From Spirochaetales bacterium (GTDB taxonomy: Bacteria; Spirochaetota; Spirochaetia; SZUA-6; DRHE01), in assembly GCA_016935715.1 (NCBI GenBank), contig JAFGQJ010000281.1, positions 1 to 7,080 of the forward strand: DNA of 7,080 nucleotides, read 5' to 3'. The position numbers were made by a program, and so were the translations under genes. The notes beneath the pieces are model-generated. The model worked only from the letters and a program-made list of their open reading frames with translations. It was not told the origin of the DNA and did not search any database. Positions 1 through 6,589 of the stretch are shown here, in pieces. How positions within the stretch are numbered: the first letter of the stretch is position 1; each line of letters starts with the position of its first letter.

Positions 1-17
1 ATCGTTTCTTTCTCCAT
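1..17 (-). CDS. Possible start of a further operon gene, cut by window edge
   Basis: Four bases after the TPR gene's stop codon on the minus strand there is an ATG (17-15) that opens a frame reading Met-Glu-Lys-Glu-Thr before the window ends. An AGGGA-like Shine-Dalgarno sequence lies inside the last codons of the TPR gene, about 8 bases before this ATG, which would fit a translationally coupled third gene. Only five full codons are visible, so nothing can be said about its product, and a chance ATG is quite possible. Confidence 0.25.
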
Positions 18-21
18 CGCC

Positions 22-3000
22 TCATTCCCTGATTTTGTGGAGGACTGCATCGAGCTTCGACTGCAGCATCGTGGCGAGATTCTTGTCGGGATGATAGGAC
101 GCCAGGTTCTTCATGAAATCGAAAGTTTCGGCGATCTTGCCCGCATCCAGAGGGGCCGGCTCGATCTTGCCTTCCCCGGCTCCCCCGGTGCGCTGAGTAA
201 ACCTGCTTTCGATTTGATTTTTGATGCCCGATCTCCCCCGAAGTCTCGATTTAATATACTCTATCTTCAACCGCGCGTCACTGCGGCGAAAACTGCTTTT
301 CCGGTTCTCCGGCAAATAGTCCGTCAGCTCTTCCAAATAGTTCACCAGGGACGCCGATGCTTCACTCGGCCGGGAAGCGGGGGCCTCTTCACCTGTGCCG
401 GCCTCGGCTGTCCCGGCGCCTTCGGCCTCGGTGTGGGGCACGGACGCTGCAGGCTCCGTCGCGGTTTCCTCGTCTTCCTTTTTCCTGCGCTGATCCAGAC
501 GCTCCCGGACCCGCATCAGAAAATCCCGCAGCCGCTGGCGCAGATCCTTCTTCTCCTCGTCTCCCGGCTCTGCCTCGTGCCCGGATACAGGCTGGGGGGC
601 TTCGCCGGGCTCTGGAGCGCCACCGGCGGATCGGGAGGCCTCGGCCCGCTTCGCCGGGACCACGGGTTCGGCCCGCACCGGTTCTTCCGACAGATCCCTG
701 GCGAAACGGGGGATTCCTTCGGCCTCCACCGCTCCCTGCCGTACGAATGGCCGCTGCGGCGGGGGCGCAGGTTGCTGTGGGGGCGCAGGTTGCTGCGGGG
801 GGAAAGGTGCCTGCGGCGGCCCATAACTCGGATAGGTCGGGGCGGGCGGTTCGCTCCTGTACGGGGGTTGCATCGGCGTCGGGATGAACTGGGGGCCTCC
901 CGCAGCCCTGGCCGAGATTTCCCGGACCTCCTGAGCCAGACGGTCCATCATCCGCGCCTGTGCACGCATCGAATCCTGCAGGCTCTGAGCCAGCACCTCT
1001 TGAGCCGGCGAAACGGAGGGCTGTTCCTGCCTGCTTTCCGGCAGCGGGCCCGGCTGCGTCAGGGCAGCAGGGGCCTGTCGCGGAGGGGGAGCCTCCTGGG
1101 GTGGCGTCTGCGCCTGCTCGCGGTGTGGGAGGAAAGGCTCAAGGGCGGAAGGCCTGCTGTCCGGCGGCGCCTCGGACCGGGGAGCCCGGGCAGGTCTGTC
1201 GGTGAAACCGGGTGGGAGCTGGAAATCCTTCCAATTCGGATTTTCGTTGTAGAGCTTCTGATTGTCCAGCAGGGATATCAGCGACTCGGGCGTGCGATCC
1301 TCGATCTCCACGCTTTCCTGCTCCAGGGTCTCCTCCATCTCGTCCAGATCGAGGGTCTGCTCCTCCTCCTCCACCTTGATCACCGGTTCCTGCCCGCCGA
1401 ATTTGATGATCGGCACCTCGTCGATCAGCTCGGGAAAACGCTCGCTCTCGGCCAGCGATTCAAAATCCAGATCAGGCCCCTCTTCCGCCTCGCGGGGTTT
1501 TTTCCCCAGGTTTGCCAATCTCTGCAGATTTCCATTGAGCTCGGTGCGCAGCGGCGAGGCAAACTCGGAAATCGTGTCCTCGTAGGCATCGAGGGTGGCG
1601 CGCAACTTGTCGAGATCCGCGGAATCGGCTCGAGTCCCTTCCAGAGTCATGACCTTCTCCAGGGTCTCCAGGGCACCCTCCGGGTTACCCATCTTTCGAT
1701 AGGTCTTGGCCAGCAGCTCATGGGCCTCCACGTGATCGGGATGGTCTGCCAGGATATCCTTGAAAATCTGGGATGCGTGTTTGTGTCTATCCTGAAGGAA
1801 GTACAGCTCCCCCAGGAGCAACCGGGCTCTGACGTCTTCCGGCACGCTCTCGAGATAGCTGCGCAGCTGCCTCTCGGAGCCCTGGAGGTCTCCCTTGTCC
1901 CTGGCCACTTCCGCAATATCCAGGTGATACTCTCTGTTCTCCGGCTCCACCTCCAGCAGCCTTCTATACAACCGCTCCGCCTGTTGATCGTTGCCCGTCT
2001 TCTGATAGACCTTGGCCAGAGCTCTCAGACTGGGGCCGTGATTCGGGTTGTCTCTGAGCACCTCTGTGAGCAGCTCGGCAGCCTCTTTGAACCGTTCCAG
2101 ATAGAAATAGGTGCTGGCCAGACGAACCCGACCCTCGAGGTTGTCAGGATCCAGATCGACCAGCCTGCTGAACTCCTCGAGGGCTTCGGAAAACTGTCCG
2201 CGGCTTTCGAACAGGGATCCCAGGTTCGCCACGGCGGAGAAGTACGAGGGATCGAGCCGCAGCGCCTCCCGGTAGCAGCGCACCGCCTCGTCGTTCATGC
2301 CCAGCTGTCCGTAAACGACTCCTAGATTGTTGCGCGCCTGGAGATTTCCGGGATCGTATCGGAGAATGTCCTGAAACACGGGCAGAGCTTCCTTGTTCTT
2401 CCCCTGCATCTGGAGAACGACGCCCAGATTGTTCAGAGCCTCCACCCACCCGGGTTTCACCTTCAAGGCCTGCTCGAACTCCCTCTGCGCTTCCTGGAGA
2501 CTGCCCTGCTTCTGAAGCGAGATCCCCAGATTGTAGTGCAGATTCGGCTGGTTGAAATCCTGTTCCAGACCGCGGCGGTAGGTGGCGATCGCCTCGTCGA
2601 ATCGATTCTGGCGCTCCAGGACGGTGCCCAGATTGTTGTAGGCGGGAACGAATCCGGGATCGAGCTTCAGCGCCCAGGAAAACTGTTCCAGGGCCCTGGA
2701 ATCCTGAGCCAGACTCTTGTACACATTCCCGAGATTGTAGTGTATGTCGGCCCGCTCGGGCGCCAGGCTGATGGCCTTCCGGAATGCGGCAATGGCTTCG
2801 TCGAAGCGATCGATCTTGCGCAGGACGACCCCGAGGTTGTTGTACGCTTCGGTGAAATCCTGCTTCAGCTCGATCGCCTGCTTGATCCGGCGTATGGCCC
2901 GTTCGTATTCGCCCAGCTTGTCGTAGACGCTGCCCAGAAAATTGTAGACCAGGCTCATACGGGGATTGCGTTCGATCGCGGCCAGCAGCATCTTCTCGGC

Positions 3001-3072
3001 AAGCCTGTAGTCCCCGATTCGATAGGCTTTGCGTGCCCGGGTCAGCGATTCGTGTACGGTCATCGCCTTCAT
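22..3072 (-). CDS. Large TPR-repeat protein with disordered linker and helical C-terminal domain
   Basis: This 1016-residue protein has no signal peptide or membrane segment, so it is probably cytoplasmic. Residues about 6-481 form 14 tetratricopeptide repeats in exact 34-residue register. Repeats 3 to 8 carry the YNNLG/HYNLG/NNLG helix-A motif (residues 77, 111, 145, 179, 213 and 247 onward), and later repeats are more divergent. TPR superhelices are protein-binding scaffolds, so a scaffold or assembly role is the family-level expectation. Residues about 527-592 are acidic. Residues about 620-780 are rich in Pro, Gln and Ala, interrupted by a short helix (691-722). Residues 838-868 form a highly charged helix, probably a coiled coil. 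Residues about 905-1016 form a separate helical domain that I do not recognise. The start at 3072 is preferred over the Met at 3063 because GAGG lies 10 bases upstream and overlaps the stop of the LamG/FN3 gene. That gene ends only 12 bases earlier, so the two form an operon. Precise function is unknown. Confidence 0.93.
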   Translation of the reverse strand: MKAMTVHESLTRARKAYRIGDYRLAEKMLLAAIERNPRMSLVYNFLGSVYDKLGEYERAIRRIKQAIELKQDFTEAYNNLGVVLRKIDRFDEAIAAFRKAISLAPERADIHYNLGNVYKSLAQDSRALEQFSWALKLDPGFVPAYNNLGTVLERQNRFDEAIATYRRGLEQDFNQPNLHYNLGISLQKQGSLQEAQREFEQALKVKPGWVEALNNLGVVLQMQGKNKEALPVFQDILRYDPGNLQARNNLGVVYGQLGMNDEAVRCYREALRLDPSYFSAVANLGSLFESRGQFSEALEEFSRLVDLDPDNLEGRVRLASTYFYLERFKEAAELLTEVLRDNPNHGPSLRALAKVYQKTGNDQQAERLYRRLLEVEPENREYHLDIAEVARDKGDLQGSERQLRSYLESVPEDVRARLLLGELYFLQDRHKHASQIFKDILADHPDHVEAHELLAKTYRKMGNPEGALETLEKVMTLEGTRADSADLDKLRATLDAYEDTISEFASPLRTELNGNLQRLANLGKKPREAEEGPDLDFESLAESERFPELIDEVPIIKFGGQEPVIKVEEEEQTLDLDEMEETLEQESVEIEDRTPESLISLLDNQKLYNENPNWKDFQLPPGFTDRPARAPRSEAPPDSRPSALEPFLPHREQAQTPPQEAPPPRQAPAALTQPGPLPESRQEQPSVSPAQEVLAQSLQDSMRAQARMMDRLAQEVREISARAAGGPQFIPTPMQPPYRSEPPAPTYPSYGPPQAPFPPQQPAPPQQPAPPPQRPFVRQGAVEAEGIPRFARDLSEEPVRAEPVVPAKRAEASRSAGGAPEPGEAPQPVSGHEAEPGDEEKKDLRQRLRDFLMRVRERLDQRRKKEDEETATEPAASVPHTEAEGAGTAEAGTGEEAPASRPSEASASLVNYLEELTDYLPENRKSSFRRSDARLKIEYIKSRLRGRSGIKNQIESRFTQRTGGAGEGKIEPAPLDAGKIAETFDFMKNLASYHPDKNLATMLQSKLDAVLHKIRE
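761..796. repeat. Two-copy 18-bp tandem repeat in the Pro/Gln-rich linker
   Basis: Two adjacent 18-base units (761-778 and 779-796) match at 17 of 18 positions. On the minus strand they encode the doubled PPQQPA-type hexapeptide at about residues 758-771 of the TPR protein. The period is a multiple of three, so gain or loss of a unit would only change linker length. This looks like in-frame slippage within a disordered region. Confidence 0.8.
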
Positions 3073-3087
3073 CTGCCAACCGCCTCA
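3073..3087 (-). promoter_or_regulatory. Ribosome binding site of the TPR gene overlapping the upstream stop
   Basis: On the minus strand the stop TGA of the LamG/FN3 gene (3087-3085) is read as TGAGG. The GAGG (3086-3083) stands 10 bases before the ATG at 3072. The overlap of stop and Shine-Dalgarno sequence suggests translational coupling and decides the TPR start in favour of the first Met; for the Met at 3063 the spacing would be 19 bases. Confidence 0.65.
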
Positions 3088-4593
3088 AGGAAGCAGCCCG
3101 GAGGGCCTGGCGCTGACTTCCCGTGAAAACAGACTCCTGTGCGGAGGATCGGTGAGGTCATAGGCCACGACGGCGAAGTAGTACAGCCTGCCGTTGCTCA
3201 AGCCGGTACACTCGAACTGTGAGACTTGACCCACATCTATGGGCGAAGGGCCCAGATCGCTGTCCGTGCCGCGATAGCTTCCCGGCTGAGATCCGTAGTA
3301 CAGATAGTATCCTCCCAGGTCCTCTTCGTTGACCGGGTTCCAGTACAGCCGCACCTTCCCGTTGCCCGCCTCGGCGTACAGACCCGTAGGAGGAGCCGGC
3401 GGGAGATCCTGCTCGTACACCAGACGCAGCTCTGAGAGCTCGGGGGACAGGCGCCTGCTCCCGTCGGGATACAGCTCGACCATGACCTGGAGATAGCGCC
3501 CGCGGCTGACCGCGGGGTACCGGTCGCTCAGAGGCCGGCCGGCCTCGAACTGGTTCCAGGGGATTCCCGAGGTATCGGCATCCGCTCTATCGGTCATTCT
3601 GAAGTAGAAATATACCGCAGAATCACCGGGAGCTCTGAACACCGCGTCGATGCGTTTCAGGCTCGTACCGGTATAGCCCAGATCGAAGACGCTGCTCTCG
3701 AAGACGCCTATTTCGTTCGTGAAACGACTCAAATTGGGAGATTCCACGAAAGCCGGACAGATGCGCAGCTCATCCATGAATCCGGTAAACCCTTGGCCGA
3801 TCGTCAACTCTCCGGGGCCCGCGTCTCCCGTGAAGGGCAGGAGCACCGAACCGGAAGAGTCCTTCGTGTAGGTGATCGCCTCCGGAGTACCGTCCACCAG
3901 ATACTCCAGCATCCCGATCCTGCTGTCGTAGCGCAGCAGGTGGTGGTGCCAGTCTCTGGGAACCAGGCCGGTTATTCCCCGCAGGCGTATCGAGGTGGTC
4001 TGTCCCATGGTTCCGGTGAACAGGTTTTCGAACACCCATTCAAGCGTTCTGTCCTTCACGGTGCAGCGCAGTTCCTGGTGGGCGACCGTTTCGCCGTTCC
4101 AGCGCGCCCCCTGCCACAGGAAAATCTGCTCACCGTCGCTCAGCAGCGCCGGGTACAGCCAGAACTCGATGGAGAAATCCCGAATCCAGGTCCCCTGATG
4201 GAAGAGGGCCCCCGGTCGGGGAGTCAGGTGCAATCCCCCCTTCCCGCTGCTGAAGCCTCCGCTGCCCTCTCCGAAGGCCACCTCCCGCCTGGAGAGCAGG
4301 AGATCCTCCGCTGCAACCTGGTAGCGCCCCGAGCTGTCCTGGAAGGGCAGCTCATCGAAGTGGATCAGAAGATCCGTTCGGGGGTCGACGGTGTACTGGG
4401 CCTCCTTCAGCGCCAGATCGGCCGTCGCCCAGCGACCCTCCCGGAGGATGATGTTTTGACTGGAGGACACCTCCTGCCAGCGATCCCCCCGTCCCAGGAC
4501 GATCTCACGGTCCAGGGCCGAAAGGGTGCCCGCAGCGAGGAATATGAGGATGCATGCGACCACGGTACTCTTTTTCACGATTCTTCTATACAT
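3085..4593 (-). CDS. Exported LamG-like / fibronectin type III domain protein
   Basis: From the ATG at 4593 the product is 502 residues. It begins with a signal peptide: basic MYRRIVKKS, then a hydrophobic run ending near residue 26 at GTLSA. Residues about 73-281 look like a LamG/concanavalin A-like jelly roll, with the typical FSIEFWLYP strand, a WHHHLLRYD strand and a closing G-F-M-D-E-L-R-I segment. Residues about 292-393 form a second beta module with a VFDLG opening and a GRYLQVMVEL strand, of a kind common in bacterial exported multidomain proteins. Residues about 398-497 are a fibronectin type III domain (PPAPPTGLYAEAGNGKVRLYW through YYFAVVAYD). No catalytic residues were recognised, so binding of glycans or proteins outside the cytoplasm is inferred from the folds. 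The frame stays open upstream to 4722, but that would overlap uvrC by about 100 bases and bury the signal peptide. A GTG at 4578 (giving MKKSTVVACILIF and 497 residues) is a real alternative start. It is the first gene of an operon with the TPR gene. Confidence 0.88.
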   Translation of the reverse strand: MYRRIVKKSTVVACILIFLAAGTLSALDREIVLGRGDRWQEVSSSQNIILREGRWATADLALKEAQYTVDPRTDLLIHFDELPFQDSSGRYQVAAEDLLLSRREVAFGEGSGGFSSGKGGLHLTPRPGALFHQGTWIRDFSIEFWLYPALLSDGEQIFLWQGARWNGETVAHQELRCTVKDRTLEWVFENLFTGTMGQTTSIRLRGITGLVPRDWHHHLLRYDSRIGMLEYLVDGTPEAITYTKDSSGSVLLPFTGDAGPGELTIGQGFTGFMDELRICPAFVESPNLSRFTNEIGVFESSVFDLGYTGTSLKRIDAVFRAPGDSAVYFYFRMTDRADADTSGIPWNQFEAGRPLSDRYPAVSRGRYLQVMVELYPDGSRRLSPELSELRLVYEQDLPPAPPTGLYAEAGNGKVRLYWNPVNEEDLGGYYLYYGSQPGSYRGTDSDLGPSPIDVGQVSQFECTGLSNGRLYYFAVVAYDLTDPPHRSLFSREVSARPSGLLP

Positions 4594-4599
4594 TATAAT
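4572..4599 (+). promoter_or_regulatory. Candidate sigma-70-type promoter of uvrC
   Basis: On the plus strand a perfect TATAAT (4594-4599) is preceded at 16 bases by TTTTCA (4572-4577; four of six consensus positions). Transcription would start near 4606, giving uvrC a leader of only about 14 bases. No clear Shine-Dalgarno sequence is visible before the ATG at 4620. The -35 element lies within the 5' end of the divergent LamG/FN3 gene. Confidence 0.5.
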
Positions 4600-4620
4600 C
4601 GGAACGCTCAGAATACAACA
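4592..4620 (-). promoter_or_regulatory. Candidate promoter of the LamG/FN3-TPR operon, sharing the -10 core
   Basis: Because ATTATAAT (4592-4599) is its own reverse complement, the minus strand also reads a perfect TATAAT (4597-4592). The -35 is weak: TTGTAT at 4618-4613 has a short 15-base spacer, while TGTTGT at 4620-4615 has a 17-base spacer but poor consensus. If used, transcription would start near 4585, downstream of the ATG at 4593, which would force use of the GTG at 4578. The true operon promoter could instead lie farther upstream, inside uvrC. Confidence 0.35.
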
Positions 4621-6437
4621 TGAACCCCGGGACGAGAGAAATCCTGAACCCCGATCTGGAAGAAAAGCTCGAAAATGTGCCTGACCGTCCCGGTGTGTAC
4701 ATCCTGAAGACCGCCGACGCAAAAATCCTCTACGTGGGCAAAGCCAAGAGCCTGAAGCGACGGATTCGCGCGTACTTCACGAGCAGCAGAGACATCAAAA
4801 CCAGGCACCTGCAGGCGCGCGTCGGCGATCTGGAGGTTTTTCCCACAGGCAGCGAGGCCGAAGCGCTGCTGCTGGAAAATAATCTCATCAAAAAGTGGAA
4901 ACCCAAATACAACATCAACCTGAAAGACGGAAAGACCTACCCCGTAATCCGATTGACCAATGAGAGCTACCCCCGCGTATTCCGGACCCGTCGCATCATC
5001 TTCGACGGATCCAAGTACTACGGACCCTTCCCCAATGTCGCTCATATCGACCTGTACCTCAACATCATCGACAAGCTCTTCCCCCTTCGGAAATGCAGGG
5101 GGCCGTTGAAGGAGAAGAATCGACCCTGCTTCTACTACCACATCGGTCGCTGCGCCGGTGTGTGCGCCGGGAAAATTACACCTGAGGAGTACCGGCGGCG
5201 GGTGGAGCAGGTCAGGATGCTTCTGACCGGCCGGAGCGAGGAGCTGGCCCGGGAAGTACGGCAGAAGATGAAACAGGCCAGCGATCGGAGAGAGTACGAA
5301 AAGGCCTCGGTGTTTCGGGACCAGCTGGAAGCGCTCCGGTCCCTCTCGGAGAAACAGAAGGTCGTCGACTTCCAGAGTGAAGCGCGGGACTACCTGGGCT
5401 ACTGGAGCGGGGATCAGCAGGTTCGCCTGACCGTGCTCCAGCTGCGGGGGGGCAAGCTGGTCGGCAGAAACTCCATGCTCCTGGACAATTACTCGATGGA
5501 GGAGGAGTTCCTGCCAGCTTTCCTGGGTCAGTACTACGGCGGGCGGACCACCTACCCCGGGATCCTGTATCTCCCGGCGGCGCTCGAAGCGAACCATTCC
5601 GGAAAGCTGTTGGAAGGCTACCTCGAAGAGCTCACCGGTTCCCGTATCACCGTGAGCTACCCGAAGAGGGGCCGTCACGCCCGGCTGGTGGCAATGGCCT
5701 GCGAGAACGCCCGCTTTCGCCTGGAGGCGGAAGGGGAGCGCAGAAGACAGGCGTTGGCGACACTCCAGGAAACCCTCCAGCTCGGGCACCCGCCGAGGCG
5801 CATTGAGGGATTCGATATCGCCCACCTGTCGGGGAAACAGACGGTGGCTTCTCTGGTGACCTTCTTGGACGGGCAGCCCCGCAAGAGCGGCTACCGGCAC
5901 TACCACATCCGCTCCCTGGAGGGGCGCATCGACGATTTCGAGGCGATTCGGGAAGTCGTGGCCCGGCGCTACGCCCGCCAGCTCAACGAAAAGGGGAAAC
6001 TTCCGGACCTGATTCTCATCGACGGCGGCAAGGGACAGGTCAGTTCGGCGGTGACCATGCTGAAAGCCCTGGAAGCCCCGCCCATTCCCGTGGTAGGCCT
6101 GGCCAAGAAACACGAAGAATTGTACCTCCCAGGGAGCGGAGAACCCCTGGTACTCCCGGAAAGCTCGGAGGCGCTGCGGGTGCTGCAGGCGGTGCGGGAC
6201 GAGGCCCATCGATTCGCGACCACCTTCCACAAGCGGGTCCGGGCGACGCAGCTGAACAGCTCGGTGCTGGAAAGCGTTCGGGGGATAGGCAAGAAAAGGA
6301 GCAAGGCTCTGCTGAAGGCTTTCGGCTCCCTGGATGAGCTGCGCCGTCAGCAACCCGAGGCGATCGCCCGGGCTGCATCCATAAGCCTCGAGCAGGCCCG
6401 GGAGCTGCTCACCTATCTGTCCAGGCTGGAAGCCTGA
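4620..6437 (+). CDS. uvrC: UvrABC system protein C (excinuclease ABC subunit C)
   Basis: UvrC makes both incisions around a DNA lesion in nucleotide excision repair, after UvrA and UvrB have loaded. At 605 residues it has normal length and is complete. The N-terminal GIY-YIG nuclease (about 17-98), which makes the 3' cut, shows GVY (25-27), YVG (38-40), the metal-binding Glu86 in ALLLE and Asn98 in PKYN. YGPF follows at 134-137. Cys159, Cys170, Cys178 and Cys182 match the four-cysteine region reported to hold an iron-sulphur cluster. The UVR/UvrB-binding helix pair is at about 208-242. The RNase H-like domain that makes the 5' cut has Asp399 (GFDIAHLSG), Asp438 (GRIDDF), Asp468 (LILIDGGKGQ) and His537. 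A C-terminal helix-hairpin-helix pair (about 546-603, VRGIGKKRSKALL) binds DNA. The start is fixed by an in-frame TAA at 4596 with no other start codon between. Its neighbours are not repair genes. Confidence 0.98.
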   Translation: MNPGTREILNPDLEEKLENVPDRPGVYILKTADAKILYVGKAKSLKRRIRAYFTSSRDIKTRHLQARVGDLEVFPTGSEAEALLLENNLIKKWKPKYNINLKDGKTYPVIRLTNESYPRVFRTRRIIFDGSKYYGPFPNVAHIDLYLNIIDKLFPLRKCRGPLKEKNRPCFYYHIGRCAGVCAGKITPEEYRRRVEQVRMLLTGRSEELAREVRQKMKQASDRREYEKASVFRDQLEALRSLSEKQKVVDFQSEARDYLGYWSGDQQVRLTVLQLRGGKLVGRNSMLLDNYSMEEEFLPAFLGQYYGGRTTYPGILYLPAALEANHSGKLLEGYLEELTGSRITVSYPKRGRHARLVAMACENARFRLEAEGERRRQALATLQETLQLGHPPRRIEGFDIAHLSGKQTVASLVTFLDGQPRKSGYRHYHIRSLEGRIDDFEAIREVVARRYARQLNEKGKLPDLILIDGGKGQVSSAVTMLKALEAPPIPVVGLAKKHEELYLPGSGEPLVLPESSEALRVLQAVRDEAHRFATTFHKRVRATQLNSSVLESVRGIGKKRSKALLKAFGSLDELRRQQPEAIARAASISLEQARELLTYLSRLEA

Positions 6438-6450
6438 GGGCGGATATCCT

Positions 6451-6475
6451 CCGGGGAGCAGGCTGCTGCTCCCGG
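6451..6475 (+). terminator. Hairpin after uvrC, possible weak terminator
   Basis: Thirteen bases after the uvrC stop, GGGAGCAG (6454-6461) pairs perfectly with CTGCTCCC (6466-6473) across a GCTG loop. Two further C-G pairs (6451-6452 with 6474-6475) can form past a bulged G. No run of T follows, so it does not meet the usual intrinsic terminator pattern. It may pause polymerase, protect the uvrC 3' end or act with Rho. Confidence 0.35.
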
Positions 6476-6520
6476 CATGCGTGATCCCTGTTAAGCCCGA
6501 AAATAACCGAAAAACACGAT

Positions 6521-6549
6521 TTGTCGCTCAAGAAAATCATCAGTATATT
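6521..6549 (+). promoter_or_regulatory. Sigma-70-type promoter of the M23 peptidase gene
   Basis: TTGTCG (6521-6526; four of six consensus) and TATATT (6544-6549; five of six) are separated by exactly 17 bases, in an AT-richer stretch than the surrounding coding DNA. Transcription would start near 6556 and leave a leader of about 34 bases containing GGGA (6579-6582), 7 bases before the ATG at 6590. The peptidase gene therefore appears to be transcribed independently of uvrC. Confidence 0.6.
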
Positions 6550-6589
6550 ACCACCGATATTTCAACGAAAGCAGAAGTGGGAAAGTGCT

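Noticed and set aside
37..2325. Very long open frame (762 codons) on the plus strand opposite the TPR gene
   Set aside because: Its product is rich in Arg, Leu and Gly with no recognisable domain, and it mirrors codon bias of the clear TPR gene on the other strand. Long antisense frames are expected in GC-rich DNA.
4555..4570. Possible lipobox (V-V-A-C) in the LamG/FN3 signal peptide
   Set aside because: The Cys comes only about seven residues after the Lys pair, before the main hydrophobic run, so the h-region ahead of it is too short for a lipoprotein signal. A normal signal peptidase I site near GTLSA fits better.
3793..4623. 276-codon plus-strand frame opposite the LamG/FN3 gene
   Set aside because: No domain is visible and it lies antisense to a gene with clear LamG features and a signal peptide.
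4594..4722. N-terminal extension of the LamG/FN3 protein up to 4722
   Set aside because: It would place 43 Arg/Ser/Gly-rich residues before a clear signal peptide and overlap the first hundred bases of uvrC. A start at 4593 or 4578 explains the data better.
4608..6353. 581-codon open frame on the minus strand opposite uvrC
   Set aside because: UvrC on the plus strand has every expected motif and catalytic residue. The antisense product shows no domain and overlaps almost the whole gene.
6438..6589. Small RNA or riboswitch in the gap after uvrC
   Set aside because: Apart from one short hairpin and a promoter I could see no conserved riboswitch fold or second stem. The 34-base leader is too short for a known riboswitch class.
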